Source: Streptomyces fulvoviolaceus (lineage in GTDB: Bacteria > Actinomycetota > Actinomycetes > Streptomycetales > Streptomycetaceae). Taken from it: a DNA stretch of 64,000 bases. The DNA is taken from the NCBI RefSeq assembly GCF_000718165.1, contig NZ_JOEY01000043.1, positions 120,174-184,173 of the forward strand. The letters run 5' to 3'. Of this stretch, positions 1 through 8,724 are shown piece after piece. The translations under genes were made by a program, and so were the position numbers. Below the pieces are notes generated by a model, which saw only the letters and a list, made by a program, of their open reading frames with translations, searched no databases and was not told the origin of the DNA. How positions within the stretch are numbered: the first letter of the stretch is position 1; each line of letters opens with the position of its first letter.

Positions 1-88
1 GGCGCGACCCCTCGCCGTGCAGGCCTGGCACGGCGAGCACGAGCTGCGCGGTCGACATCTGATGCGGGACGGCGTGTGGGCCGTCTGA
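1..88 (+). CDS. C-terminal end of an unidentified protein (partial)
   Basis: A plus-strand frame is open from the window edge to a TGA at 86-88 and gives 28 residues ending in GVWAV. Third positions are G/C rich, as expected for a real Streptomyces gene end. It converges on the aldo/keto reductase with only 3 bases between the stop codons. Too little remains to name a family; the start and most of the gene lie outside the window. Confidence 0.5.
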   Translation, partial: ARPLAVQAWHGEHELRGRHLMRDGVWAV

Positions 89-91
89 CGC

Positions 92-997
92 TCAATCCGC
101 CTTTTTGTGCAGCGAGTTGAGGGTGCCCAGCTCGTCCTCGGTGAGCCTGAGCGCGCCCGCGGCCACGTTCTCGGCGAGGTGGTCGGGGTTGCCGGTGCCG
201 GGGATGGCGAGCACGTGCGGGCCCTGCGCCAGGGACCAGGCGAGCCGGACCTGGGCGGGGCTCACGCCGTGCGCCTGCGCGAGGGCGAGAACCGCTTCGT
301 CGTGGCTGGCGGTGGCTCCCTGTGCGCCGCCGTCGCCGGCGATGGCGAAGAACGGCACGAAGGCGATGCCCTGTTCGCCGCAGATCCGCAGGACCTCGTC
401 GGTGGCGGGGTTGCGGGAGCCGAGTCCGAACCGGTTCTGCACACACACCACGGGCGCGATGGCCTGCGCCTCGGCGAGGTGCCGGGGTTCGACGTCCGAG
501 ATGCCGAGATGCCGGATCAGGCCCTCCTCGCGCAGGTCGGCGAGCGCCCCGAAGTGCTCGGCGATCGAGTCCTGCCTCATCCGGCGGAGGTTCACCACGT
601 CGAGGTGGTCGCGCCCGAGCTGGCGCAGGTTCTCCTCGACATGGCCGCGCAGGTCGTCGGGGCGGGCCGAAGTGCCCCACTCCCCCGAGTAGTTCCGGAA
701 CGGTCCGACCTTGGTGACGATGACGAGGTCGTCGGAGTACGGGGCCAGCGCACTGTTGATGATCTCGTTGGCGGAGCGCAGGGCGGAGAAGTAGAAGGCG
801 GCCGTGTCGATGTGGTTCACACCGAGCTCGATCGCCCTGTGCAGCACGGCGATCGACCGCTCCCGGTCACTCGGCGTCCCGAGGTGGAAGGCCGCGCTGC
901 CCGTCAGCCGCATCGCGCCGAAGCCGATGCGGTTGACGGTGAGATCGCCGAGTTTCCAGGTGCCTGCCGCGTCTGCGGTGATCGTTTCGGAGGTCAT
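92..997 (-). CDS. aldo/keto reductase family oxidoreductase
   Basis: A 301-residue protein, the usual length for this family, predicted to be a cytosolic NADPH-dependent TIM-barrel reductase of unknown substrate. The start is placed at the ATG of MTSETITAD; an in-frame ATG 63 bases upstream would add a tail unlike the family. Visible motifs are the N-terminal VNRIGFGAMR, the Asp of HIDTA, the Tyr of AAFYF and the Lys of VTKVG, which are three members of the classical catalytic tetrad. The fourth, a His about five residues after the Asp of the LDVV strand, reads Arg (LDVVNLRRM). Activity may therefore be changed, or this may be the norm in a subfamily. The C-terminal NADP-binding region (IPGTGNPDHLAENV) is present. 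Confidence 0.85.
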   Translation of the reverse strand: MTSETITADAAGTWKLGDLTVNRIGFGAMRLTGSAAFHLGTPSDRERSIAVLHRAIELGVNHIDTAAFYFSALRSANEIINSALAPYSDDLVIVTKVGPFRNYSGEWGTSARPDDLRGHVEENLRQLGRDHLDVVNLRRMRQDSIAEHFGALADLREEGLIRHLGISDVEPRHLAEAQAIAPVVCVQNRFGLGSRNPATDEVLRICGEQGIAFVPFFAIAGDGGAQGATASHDEAVLALAQAHGVSPAQVRLAWSLAQGPHVLAIPGTGNPDHLAENVAAGALRLTEDELGTLNSLHKKAD

Positions 998-1060
998 CGG
1001 CGGATGATGACATACCTCCGGCGCACCGTCGTACGCACTTTGCGATCTCCTGTACGGCAC

Positions 1061-1771
1061 TCAGCAGTACAAGTTGTCTCCGGGGGCCGTCCCGAGGATC
1101 GAGGTGAAGCGGTTGTAGGCATCCACGCGGCTCTGCACCTGCGCCGGATTCTTGCCGTCGCACTCCAGGGAGCCGTTGATGCTGCGGATGGTCTGGCCGA
1201 AGCCCGCGCTGTTGACCATGGCGTTGTGCGGGGTCATGGTGCCGGGGCCGGTCTGGGTGTTCCAGTACCACAGGCCGGTCTTCCAGGCCACGGCCGAGTC
1301 GTTCTGCACCAGCCAGGGGTTGTTCAGCAGGTCGATGCCGAGCGCGTCGCCGGCGGCCTTGTAGTTGAAGTTCCAGGACAGCTGGATGGGGCCGCGTCCG
1401 TAGTAGGCGGCCTGGCCGGCCGGGCAGCCGTACGACTGGCTCCAGTCGCAGTAGGTCGGGTAGTTGGCGGTGTTCTGCTCGACCACGTACACCAGTCCGC
1501 CGGTCTCGTGGTTGACGTTGGCGAGGAAGGCGGCGGCCTCCTGCTTCTTCACCGTGTCACTGCCGGTGTTCGCGAAGCCGGGATAGGCGTCGAGGGCGGC
1601 CGTGAGGCCGCTGTAGGTGTAGAACGAATTCCGGCTCGGGAACATCTGGTTGAACTGCGCCTCGCTCACGACGAACCCGGCCGCGGACGCGGTGGGTGCC
1701 TGCTGGAGCACCAGAGCGGCGCTTCCCAGGGCGAGCGAGGACAGGACTGCGGCGATACGACGCCTCGACAC
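1061..1771 (-). CDS. secreted family 19 chitinase, catalytic domain only
   Basis: A 236-residue GH19 endochitinase that hydrolyses chitin outside the cell. Residues 1-31 form a signal peptide (Arg cluster, hydrophobic core, cleavage near ASA-AG). The mature part is a single GH19 domain with the acid Glu at about residue 89 (NHETGG), a second Glu at about 98, and the substrate-cleft segment GRGPIQLSWNFNY. There is no chitin-binding domain or linker, so it matches the short, ChiG-like Streptomyces enzymes. The start is a GTG with AAGGAG at 1782-1787, ten bases upstream. Direct repeats at 1912-1943 in the promoter region resemble those that control chitinase genes in this genus. Confidence 0.93.
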   Translation of the reverse strand: MSRRRIAAVLSSLALGSAALVLQQAPTASAAGFVVSEAQFNQMFPSRNSFYTYSGLTAALDAYPGFANTGSDTVKKQEAAAFLANVNHETGGLVYVVEQNTANYPTYCDWSQSYGCPAGQAAYYGRGPIQLSWNFNYKAAGDALGIDLLNNPWLVQNDSAVAWKTGLWYWNTQTGPGTMTPHNAMVNSAGFGQTIRSINGSLECDGKNPAQVQSRVDAYNRFTSILGTAPGDNLYC

Positions 1772-1911
1772 TGAGGATCAACTCCTTTGCGGAGCACGGC
1801 CGCTCCCGGACAAGGGCAGCGCGCAGCAGACCCTTGTCGCACCTGCCGGTCTGACCGGCCACGGCGTGGGGGCGGCCGTGGTGGGGGGTGTGGAGCCACA
1901 CTCAACCGCTT

Positions 1912-1943
1912 TGGTATGTACCAGTCAAGGGTGTAGACCAGTC
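1912..1943 (-). promoter_or_regulatory. direct repeats upstream of the chitinase gene (chi-type / DasR-like site)
   Basis: On the minus strand two copies of GACTGGT followed by a seven-base tail (CTACACC, then ACATACC) lie in direct repeat with a 17-base period, about 140 bases upstream of the chitinase start. The upstream-promoter repeats known from Streptomyces chitinase genes have the form TGGTCYRGACCW and overlap the DasR consensus. The match to that pattern is my inference. Confidence 0.6.
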
Positions 1944-1994
1944 AACTGCCGCCGCCCCGACGCCCGACGCCTCCGGCCGCCCCACAGGGAACGC

Positions 1995-2030
1995 GATCGC
2001 GCCCTGGGCCTGATGACCCAGGGCGCGATC
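1995..2030 (-). terminator. strong hairpin terminator after the aldehyde dehydrogenase gene
   Basis: GATCGCGCCCTGGG at 1995-2008 pairs perfectly with CCCAGGGCGCGATC at 2017-2030 (14 bp stem, 8-base loop). It lies about 55 bases beyond the stop of the minus-strand aldehyde dehydrogenase. There is no U-run, which is common in Streptomyces. Confidence 0.8.
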
Positions 2031-2083
2031 GAACTGCTGCTGTCCGCGGAGCTACGGCCGGCCGATAAGGCACAGCTCGCTTG

Positions 2084-3406
2084 TCAGTGCAGCGGCTTCT
2101 CCAGGATCGCCTTGCGGTGGCTGAACGTCTCGATGGAGTAGCGGCCGTGGTAGTTGCCCATGCCGCTCTCCCCCACCCCGCCGAACGGCAGGTCGGAGAC
2201 GGTGAGATGGGCGAGCGGGAGGCCGTAGCCGAGGCCGCCAGAGGAGGTTTCGGCGGCGATGCGGGCGTGGGTGTCCTCGGACGCGGTGAAGACGTACAGC
2301 GCGAGCGGCTTGTCGCGGTCGTTGATGAAGCCGATCGCCTCGTCGAGACCGGGCACGGTGACGATGGGCAGGATCGGGCCGAAGATCTCCTCCTGCATGA
2401 CGGGCGACTTGGGGTCGACGTCGGCGAGGACGGTGGGCGCGAGGTACTTGGTCGTACGGTCGCCGACGCCGCCCACGACCGTACGGCCGGAGTCGAGCAG
2501 GCCGGAGAGCCGGTCGAAGTGCCGCTCGTTGACGATGCGGCCGTACTCACCGGAGGCGGCGGGGTCGGTGCCGAACAGCGTCTCGACGGCACGGGCCAGC
2601 AGCGGCTCCAGGGCCGTGGCGGTCTCCGGGTCGGTCAGCACGTAGTCGGGGGCTACGCAGGTCTGCCCGGCGTTGAGGAACTTGCCGCGGGCCAGCCGGT
2701 CGGCGACGACGTCGAGGTCGGCGTCGCGGTCGACGAACGCCGGGGACTTGCCGCCCAGTTCGAGGGTGACCGGGGTGAGGTGCTCGGCGGCGGCGCGCAG
2801 GACGATGCGGCCGACGGCGCCGTTGCCGGTGTAGAAGATGTGGTCGAAGCGCTCCGCCAGCAGGGCCGTGGTCTCCGGGATGCCGCCCTCGACGACGGCG
2901 ACCGCGTCGGTGTCGAGGTGGGCGGGCAGCAGGCGGGCGATGGCGGCGGAGGTGGCGGGGGCCATCTCGCTGGGCTTGACGACCACCGCGTTGCCCGCGG
3001 CGAGGGCGCCGACCACCGGGGCGAGCAGGAGCTGGGCCGGGTAGTTCCAGGGGGCGATGACGAGGACGACGCCGAGCGGGTCGTACTGCGTCCAGGCCGT
3101 CGCGTCGCCGCCGAGGTGCGCCGGGACCGGGGCGGACTCGGGGCGCAGCCAGTCGGCGAGGTGGTCGAGGGTGTGGTCGATCTCGCGGATCACGAAGTCG
3201 ATCTCGGTGCGGTAGGCCTCGGTGGAGCTCTTGCCCAGGTCGGCATGGAGGGCCGCGGCCAGGTCGGCGCCGTTCTCCGTGAGCATCTCGCGCAGACGGC
3301 GCAGCTGGGTCGTACGCCACTCGACGGGCTTGGTGCGGCCGGTGCGGAAGGTGGCGCGCAGTCGGGCCACGACGTCGGCGGGCTGCTCGGGGGTGGAGTG
3401 GTTCAC
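2084..3406 (-). CDS. NAD(P)-dependent aldehyde dehydrogenase
   Basis: A 440-residue enzyme that oxidises aldehydes to acids using NAD(P)+. The length and the WNYPAQLLLAP segment near residue 120 fit the shorter class-3-like branch (fatty or coniferyl aldehyde dehydrogenases) better than the 480-residue betaine/succinate-semialdehyde types. The general base is Glu216 in LELGGKSP and the nucleophile is Cys250 in NAGQTC. The C-terminal FGGVGESGMGNYHG motif is typical of that branch. The gene stands alone, ends in the hairpin at 1995-2030, and has a GntR-like GTATATAC palindrome about 60 bases upstream. The substrate cannot be told from sequence. Confidence 0.9.
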   Translation of the reverse strand: MNHSTPEQPADVVARLRATFRTGRTKPVEWRTTQLRRLREMLTENGADLAAALHADLGKSSTEAYRTEIDFVIREIDHTLDHLADWLRPESAPVPAHLGGDATAWTQYDPLGVVLVIAPWNYPAQLLLAPVVGALAAGNAVVVKPSEMAPATSAAIARLLPAHLDTDAVAVVEGGIPETTALLAERFDHIFYTGNGAVGRIVLRAAAEHLTPVTLELGGKSPAFVDRDADLDVVADRLARGKFLNAGQTCVAPDYVLTDPETATALEPLLARAVETLFGTDPAASGEYGRIVNERHFDRLSGLLDSGRTVVGGVGDRTTKYLAPTVLADVDPKSPVMQEEIFGPILPIVTVPGLDEAIGFINDRDKPLALYVFTASEDTHARIAAETSSGGLGYGLPLAHLTVSDLPFGGVGESGMGNYHGRYSIETFSHRKAILEKPLH

Positions 3407-3466
3407 GGTGCCTCGCTGGGGATGTGCGGGCCTTTCGGCCGACAGGGGCGGTCTCGACAGTCAGAT

Positions 3467-3474
3467 GTATATAC
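3467..3474. promoter_or_regulatory. candidate GntR-type operator
   Basis: GTATATAC lies at the centre of TTGGTATATACATC (minus strand), in the A/T-richest part of the 254-base gap between the divergent aldehyde dehydrogenase and the binding-protein gene. Such T-G-TATA-C-A palindromes are typical targets of GntR-family repressors. No GntR gene lies nearby, so the assignment is tentative. Confidence 0.35.
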
Positions 3475-3660
3475 CAACCTTTTGGCGGCCTCCATAAATT
3501 CCGGGGCCATCGAAACTACTTTCCGTGAGGCGCTCGTCACCCGCGAGTCGACGCGTCGAGCGTCGCCGCCGGGGGTGGGCAGCGCATCCGTGGGTCACGG
3601 GCGGGCCACACCGTATGAGACGGACTGGAGTTCGACGGGTGGACCCGAAATCATGACGGC

Positions 3661-4773
3661 ATGCACCGGCACGACCTCCCCGCCCCCGAGTGGTTCACGC
3701 CAGACGACTCCGTGCTCGGCGTGGCCTTCGTGTTTCCCATGCAGGGACCGGCGGGGATCTTCGGGCCCACGTGCGAGCTGTGCGCGCAGCTGGCCGCCGA
3801 GGAGGTGAACCGCGCGGGCGGCGTGCTCGGGCGGGAGCTGAGGCTGCTGCCCGTCGACGGCGGGGGGTCGCCGCGCGAGATCGCCGACCATGTCGAGGCC
3901 CTGGTGGATCTGGGTGTCGTCCGGGGAGTCACGGGCTGGCACATCTCCTCGGTGCGGCAGGCGCTGGCGCCACGGATCGCGCATCGGGTGCCGTACGTCT
4001 ACACGGCCCTGTACGAGGGCGGCGAGCACACGGCCGGCGTGTTCCTGACGAGCGAGACACCACGCGACCAACTTCGCCCGGCCATGGGCCTGTTGGCGCA
4101 CGAGCGCAAGGTGCGACGGTGGTTCGTGGTCGGCAACGACTATGTGTGGCCCCGGCGTACGGCGCGGGCGGCCCATGGGTACGCGCGCGAGTCCGGCGGC
4201 ACCGTGAACGGCGAGGTCTATCTCCCGCTCGGCACCCACGACTTCGAGCCCGTGCTGCGCCGCATCGAACGCTCGGACGCGGACGGCGTACTGATGCTGC
4301 TGGTGGGCAGCGACGCGGTGCGCTTCAACCGCGCCTTCGCGGCCTACGGCCTCGATGCGCGCTGTCTGCGGCTCAGCACACTCATGGACGAGAACATGCT
4401 GATGGCGAGCGGCCCTTCGGCCACCACGGACCTCTACAGCACCGCCGGGTTCTTCGCCTCGCTGGCCAACCAGGACACGCTCGACTTCCACGGCCAGTAC
4501 GCGGCCCGGTACGGCATCGAGGCGCCCGTGCTCGGCAGCCTCGGCGAATCCTGTTACGAGGGCGTGCTGTTGCTCGCCGCACTCCTCAAGCAGGCCGGGA
4601 CGCTCGATGTGGCGGCGATCGGGGCGGCGGCCGGCACGGTGTCGTACGAGGGGCCGCGCGGGCTGCTGCACCTGCGGGGCAGCCATGTGCGCCAGCGGAT
4701 CTACCTGGCACGCGCCGACGGGCTGGACTTCGATGTGCTCACGGAGCTGGATCTCCACGGTTCCCGCCCTTGA
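3661..4773 (+). CDS. AmiC-like type 1 periplasmic-binding-fold protein without signal peptide
   Basis: A 370-residue protein with the two-lobed Leu/Ile/Val-binding fold of the urea/short-amide branch (FmdD, AmiC). Seen motifs include [13 protein letters not shown] near the N-terminus, [23 protein letters not shown], and the inter-lobe segment [15 protein letters not shown]. No signal peptide or lipobox is visible, so it probably stays in the cytosol. That is the situation in AmiC, which senses amides and controls an antiterminator. No AmiR, amidase or ABC permease gene is adjacent. The start has only a weak ribosome site. The last 35 bases overlap the convergent sigma-factor gene. Confidence 0.75.
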   Translation: MHRHDLPAPEWFTPDDSVLGVAFVFPMQGPAGIFGPTCELCAQLAAEEVNRAGGVLGRELRLLPVDGGGSPREIADHVEALVDLGVVRGVTGWHISSVRQALAPRIAHRVPYVYTALYEGGEHTAGVFLTSETPRDQLRPAMGLLAHERKVRRWFVVGNDYVWPRRTARAAHGYARESGGTVNGEVYLPLGTHDFEPVLRRIERSDADGVLMLLVGSDAVRFNRAFAAYGLDARCLRLSTLMDENMLMASGPSATTDLYSTAGFFASLANQDTLDFHGQYAARYGIEAPVLGSLGESCYEGVLLLAALLKQAGTLDVAAIGAAAGTVSYEGPRGLLHLRGSHVRQRIYLARADGLDFDVLTELDLHGSRP

Positions 4774-5950
4774 GTGACCGGCACCGGCGTTCGAGGTAGG
4801 CACGTTCCGCCGGGCTCTCGGTGAGCGCGGCGGCCGTCTCGTAGGCCCGTACGGCTTCCCTGTCGCGGCCCAGGCGGCGCAGCAGGTCGGCCCGGACGGC
4901 ATGGAGGACGTGGTAGCCGTCGAGGTCCAGCGAGTCCACCAGGTCGAGGGCCTCCCCCGGCCCCTCGACCTCGGCCACGACGACCGCGCGATTGAGGGCC
5001 ACGACAGGGCTCGGAGCAACGCCCATCAGCTGGTCGTAGAGCTGCAGGATCTGCCCCCAGTCGGTGGCCCCGGCGGTCGGCGCGTCGCTGTGGACGGCCT
5101 GGATCGCGGCCTGGATCTGGTACGGCCCCGGCCGGTTCCGGCGCAGGCAGCGGCGGACGAGGGCCTGTCCCTCGGTGATCAGATCCCGGTCCCAGCGGCC
5201 GCGGTCCTGCTCGGGCAGCGGCACGAGCTCACCGCTGTCGTCCTGCCGTGCGGACCGGCGGGACTCGACCAGGAGCATCAACGCGAGCAGGCCGGTGGCC
5301 TCGGGCTCGTCCGGCATCAGCTCGGTCAGCAGGCGGCCGAGGCGTACGGCCTCCGCGCACAGGCCGGGCGTGCCGCCGTACCCCTCGTTGAAGATCAGGT
5401 AGACGACGGCGAGGACCCCCTTGAGCCGGTCGGGCAGGTCGGCGTCGCGGGGCACGCGATACGGGATCCGCGCATTGCGGATCTTCGCCTTGGCCCGGAC
5501 GAGACGCTGGGCCATGGTCGGCTCGGGCACCAGGAAGGCGCGGGCGATCTGAGCGGTGGTGAGCCCGCCGAGGAGGCGCAGCGTGAGCGCGACCTGTGCC
5601 TGGGGCGCGAGCGCGGGGTGGCAGCAGGTGAAGACGAGGCGGAGCCGGTCGTCGCGCACGGGGCCCTCCTCGGGCGGCGCGTCGGGGGTGTGCAGCAGGG
5701 CGGCCTCGGTGTGGCGGGCCTCTCTGGTCGACTCGCGGCGCAGCCGGTCGATCGCGCGGTTGCGGGCGGTGGTGATGATCCACCCGGCCGGGCTGGGCGG
5801 CACGCCCGTCTCCGGCCAGCGCCGCACGGCCGTGGTGAAGGCGTCCTGGACCGCTTCCTCGGCGAGATCGATGTCGCCGAGGAAGCGGACGAGGACGGAG
5901 ACCGCGCGGCCGTACTCCGCGCGGAAGACCGCCTCGACGTCCGGTGGCAT
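4739..5950 (-). CDS. ECF42-type RNA polymerase sigma factor with long C-terminal extension
   Basis: A 403-residue ECF sigma factor. Region 2 ([18 protein letters not shown], then EEAVQDAF) and region 4 ([19 protein letters not shown]) occupy about the first 185 residues. The rest is a roughly 200-residue helical extension of the kind found in the ECF42 group, beginning with [13 protein letters not shown]42 factors have no classical anti-sigma factor and are encoded beside DGPF/YCII proteins, as here: the start codon overlaps the stop of the upstream DGPF gene by one base (TGATG), so translation is probably coupled. It may transcribe its own operon from the TGTCGA site upstream. Confidence 0.9.
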   Translation of the reverse strand: MPPDVEAVFRAEYGRAVSVLVRFLGDIDLAEEAVQDAFTTAVRRWPETGVPPSPAGWIITTARNRAIDRLRRESTREARHTEAALLHTPDAPPEEGPVRDDRLRLVFTCCHPALAPQAQVALTLRLLGGLTTAQIARAFLVPEPTMAQRLVRAKAKIRNARIPYRVPRDADLPDRLKGVLAVVYLIFNEGYGGTPGLCAEAVRLGRLLTELMPDEPEATGLLALMLLVESRRSARQDDSGELVPLPEQDRGRWDRDLITEGQALVRRCLRRNRPGPYQIQAAIQAVHSDAPTAGATDWGQILQLYDQLMGVAPSPVVALNRAVVVAEVEGPGEALDLVDSLDLDGYHVLHAVRADLLRRLGRDREAVRAYETAAALTESPAERAYLERRCRSLKGGNRGDPAP

Positions 5951-6306
5951 CAGTCCTCGGACTCGTGCATGAACGGGCGCACCTCGATGGGCAGGGTGGT
6001 GGCCAGTGCGGCCTTACGACCCCACTCCAGGGCGGCGTCCAGGTCGGGCGCCTTGATGACGCAGATGCCGCCCAGCTGTTCCTTGCCCTCTGCGTACGGG
6101 CCGTCGGTGATCAGCACGTCGCCGTCGCGGGGCCGCAGCACGGTGGAGGACTCCGGGCTGTGCAGCCCGCCGGCGAAGACCCAGGCCCCCGCCTCCCGCA
6201 GCTCCTGGTGGAAGGCGTCGAGCCGCTCGCCGATCTCGGCCAGCACCTCAGGGGCGGGCAACTCGTCCCATCCGGGCTGCATCACGTTGAGCAGGTAGTA
6301 CTGCAT
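5950..6306 (-). CDS. DGPF/YCII-domain protein, partner of the ECF42 sigma factor
   Basis: A 118-residue single-domain protein of the YCII-related, ferredoxin-like fold. The signature reads [14 protein letters not shown] near residues 60-75, preceded by a V-x-x-G-D strand. The start is the ATG of MQYYLL, which has GAGGAGA nine to ten bases upstream; an in-frame ATG 33 bases further upstream would bury that site. DGPF proteins are the usual targets and neighbours of ECF42 sigma factors, but their biochemical role is not settled. The gene is first in a two-gene operon with the sigma factor. Confidence 0.88.
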   Translation of the reverse strand: MQYYLLNVMQPGWDELPAPEVLAEIGERLDAFHQELREAGAWVFAGGLHSPESSTVLRPRDGDVLITDGPYAEGKEQLGGICVIKAPDLDAALEWGRKAALATTLPIEVRPFMHESED

Positions 6307-6346
6307 GACGGTCTCCTCGCCATCGGAGTGTTCTCTCACCTCCTAC

Positions 6347-6372
6347 ACGAACGGCACACCCCCGGATCGACA
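6347..6372 (-). promoter_or_regulatory. candidate ECF42-dependent promoter
   Basis: TGTCGA (minus strand, 6372 to 6367) is followed 17 bases later by CGT (6349 to 6347), about 40 bases before the DGPF start. TGTCGA is the -35 element I associate with ECF42 targets. This fits autoregulation of the operon; it is a pattern match only. Confidence 0.4.
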
Positions 6373-6404
6373 CCGCACGCCACGACACCGGAAGAATCTT
6401 GTCC

Positions 6405-7424
6405 ATGACCCCACCGCACCCCCTCGTCACCCGCGCCCGCCGCCTCGCCGACGACCTCCTGGCACCCCACGCCGAGCGCGTCGACCAGGAGGGCGTGCCC
6501 GCGAGCCACCTCGAGGAGATCAAGCGCTCGGGCCTGCTCGGGGTGAGCGCTCCGAAGGAGTACGGCGGGGCGGCGGCACCCGGCGCGGTGGCGCGGGAGA
6601 CGGCGGAGATCCTGGCCGGCGCCTGCTGCTCGACGTGGTTCGTGCAGACGCAGCACCACACGCCGGTACAGACGCTGGCCAAGAGCGAGACCCCGGTGCG
6701 CGAGCGCCTGCTCGGCCGGCTGGCGCGCGGCGAGCTGCTGTCCGGAGTGGCCTACGCCCATTTGCGGGCGTACCCGCGGATCCCGGTCCGCGTCACCCGG
6801 GAGCGGGGCGGTTGGCGCTTCAACGGCACTGTGCCCTGGTACACGGGGTGGGGCCTGAACGACGTGATGCTGCTCGCGGGCGTCACGCAGGCCGACGAGG
6901 CCCTGTTCGCCTTCACCGAGGCGCGGGAGCAGCCGGGCCTGCGGGCATCGGAGCCGATGCGCCTGGCGGCGCTCACCGCGGCCCGCACGGTGTCCCTGGA
7001 GCTGGACGGCTTCTGGCTGCCCGAGGAGGCGGTGGCGCTCCGGACGCCGTACGACCGGTGGGCGGCGACGGACCGCCCGAAGACGGTGAACGCCAACCCG
7101 GCGGTCTTCGGCATCACGGAGGCGGCACTGGCGCTGCTGGACGAGGAGACTGCCGTGCCGCTCCGCGCCCGCCTGGCCAAGGTCCGCGATCAGGCCTACG
7201 CCCTGGTCGACGACCCGACCCGCCTAGGGGACCGTCTGTCGATCAGAACACAGGCGTACGAGCTGATGCAGGCGGCGACAACAGCAGCGGTCGTGACGGG
7301 CGGCGGCCGCTCCCTGACCTTGACGAATAAGGCCCAACGCCTGGCCAGGGAAGGCCTGTTCCTCTTGGTACAGGGTCAGACCGCGCAGTCACGCACGGCA
7401 CACTTGAAGGCGCTGACCATCTGA
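6405..7424 (+). CDS. acyl-CoA dehydrogenase-fold flavoprotein, function unknown
   Basis: A 339-residue protein (from ATG 6405; a TTG six bases earlier is possible) with the helical N-terminal and beta middle domains of the acyl-CoA dehydrogenase superfamily. It keeps GLLGVSAPKEYGG near residue 45 and a W-rich core (WRFNGTVPWYTGWG). The C-terminal helical domain is short. The usual catalytic Glu position and the flavin-binding ends look weak, so it may be a monooxygenase-like or divergent member. It stands alone and diverges from the ECF42 operon with about 100 bases between. Confidence 0.7.
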   Translation: MTPPHPLVTRARRLADDLLAPHAERVDQEGVPASHLEEIKRSGLLGVSAPKEYGGAAAPGAVARETAEILAGACCSTWFVQTQHHTPVQTLAKSETPVRERLLGRLARGELLSGVAYAHLRAYPRIPVRVTRERGGWRFNGTVPWYTGWGLNDVMLLAGVTQADEALFAFTEAREQPGLRASEPMRLAALTAARTVSLELDGFWLPEEAVALRTPYDRWAATDRPKTVNANPAVFGITEAALALLDEETAVPLRARLAKVRDQAYALVDDPTRLGDRLSIRTQAYELMQAATTAAVVTGGGRSLTLTNKAQRLAREGLFLLVQGQTAQSRTAHLKALTI

Positions 7425-7432
7425 ACCCACCT

Positions 7433-7503
7433 AGGGGCGCGGGGCTGTGACATTGTGCGGCTCCGCCGTGTGGGCGCGACCAGCCCCCACGGGCCCGCAG
7501 CCG
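7433..7503 (+). repeat. dispersed intergenic repeat, copy A
   Basis: GGGGCGCGGGGCTGTGACAT, then a GCGGCTCCGCC hairpin and GGGCGCGACCAGCC, fills the gap between two convergent genes. Nearly the same string occurs at 58567-58650, inverted at 49627-49680, and in a variant form at 20054-20115. Confidence 0.75.
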
Positions 7504-7526
7504 CCACACAACCGAAACGCACACAC

Positions 7527-8672
7527 TCAACTCGCGAACGGCACCTGAGCCGACGGAACCACACCCTTCCGGAACGGGTGCTCCCACAAGCCCTCCGCAG
7601 CCAGCCTCGGCAACACCCCCTCCCCAAACCAGTACGCCTCCTCCAGATGCGGATACCCGGAGAAAATGAACTCCTCAATACCAAGCGCCGCGTACTCCTT
7701 GATCCGCTCGGCCACCTCCTCATGGCTACCGACCAGCGCGGTCCCCGCTCCCCCACGGACCAGCCCGATCCCGGCCCACAGGTTCGGGTAGATCTCCAAC
7801 CCGTCCCGGCTCCCACCCGCGTGCAGCGCCAGCATCCGCTGCTGCCCCTCCGACTCACTCCGCGCCAGCCCCGCCTGCACGGACTTCACGGTCTCCGCGT
7901 CGAACCCGGACAGCAGCCGGTTCGCCTCCGCCCAGGCCTGCTCGGAGGTGTCCCGGGTGATGACGTGCAGCCGGATCCCGAACCGCAGCGTCCGCCCCTC
8001 CTTCGCCGCCAGCCCCCGGATCCAGGCGATCTTCTGCGCGACCTGCGCCGGCGGCTCGCCCCACGTGAGATACGCGTCGACGTACTTCGCTGCGACCTCT
8101 CCGGCGACGGGCGAGGAGCCCCCGAAGTACACCTCGGGCACCGGGTCGGGCACCCTGGCCAGCTTCGCGTCCTCGACCTGGAGGTACTCGCCGGCCAGGT
8201 CGACCGTCTTGCCCTCCCACAACCCCCGTACGATCTCCAGGAACTCACCGGTACGGCGGTACCGGGCGTCCTTGTCGAGGAAGTCGCCGTAGGCCCGCTG
8301 CTCATGGCTCTCGCCACCGGTGACGACGTTCAGCAGCAACCGCCCGCCCGTCTGGCGCTGAAACGTGGAGGCCATCTGCGCGGCGAGCGTCGGCGAGACG
8401 AAGCCGGGCCGGAAGGCGACCAGGAACTTCAGCCGTTCGCTCTGCTGGGCGACCATCGCGGTGGTCAGCCACGCGTCCTCGCACCAGGCGCCGGTAGGGG
8501 TGAGCGCCCCCTCGAAGCCGAGATCCTCCGCGGCGCGGGCGATCTGGCTCAGATAGGCGACCGTCGGCGGCCGGTCCCGTCCCGAGACGGTGGCCGGCGT
8601 GCCGTGGCCGCCGCCGACGACGTGGCGGCTGTCGCCGTTGGTGGGGAGGAACCAGTGGAAGGTGAGTGACAC
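7527..8672 (-). CDS. ssuD: FMNH2-dependent alkanesulfonate monooxygenase (SsuD-like)
   Basis: A 381-residue bacterial-luciferase-fold enzyme that uses FMNH2 and O2 to split the C-S bond of alkanesulfonates, releasing sulfite and an aldehyde. SsuD hallmarks are the N-terminal FHWFLPTNGDSR, the FLVAFRPGFVSPTLAAQM strand near residues 83-100, GRLLLNVVTGGE, and the C-terminal FSGYPHLEEAYWFGEGVLP. Its length is standard. The start is GTG with a CGGAG site seven bases upstream. It is the last gene of a five-gene minus-strand operon (52 bases after the SfnB-like gene); the SsuE-like reductase two genes upstream would supply FMNH2. Confidence 0.92.
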   Translation of the reverse strand: MSLTFHWFLPTNGDSRHVVGGGHGTPATVSGRDRPPTVAYLSQIARAAEDLGFEGALTPTGAWCEDAWLTTAMVAQQSERLKFLVAFRPGFVSPTLAAQMASTFQRQTGGRLLLNVVTGGESHEQRAYGDFLDKDARYRRTGEFLEIVRGLWEGKTVDLAGEYLQVEDAKLARVPDPVPEVYFGGSSPVAGEVAAKYVDAYLTWGEPPAQVAQKIAWIRGLAAKEGRTLRFGIRLHVITRDTSEQAWAEANRLLSGFDAETVKSVQAGLARSESEGQQRMLALHAGGSRDGLEIYPNLWAGIGLVRGGAGTALVGSHEEVAERIKEYAALGIEEFIFSGYPHLEEAYWFGEGVLPRLAAEGLWEHPFRKGVVPSAQVPFAS

Positions 8673-8724
8673 GTGGGGTCTCCGATCAGGAATGTCCGCG
8701 GGAACAGGTCATCAGGGGCGCCCT

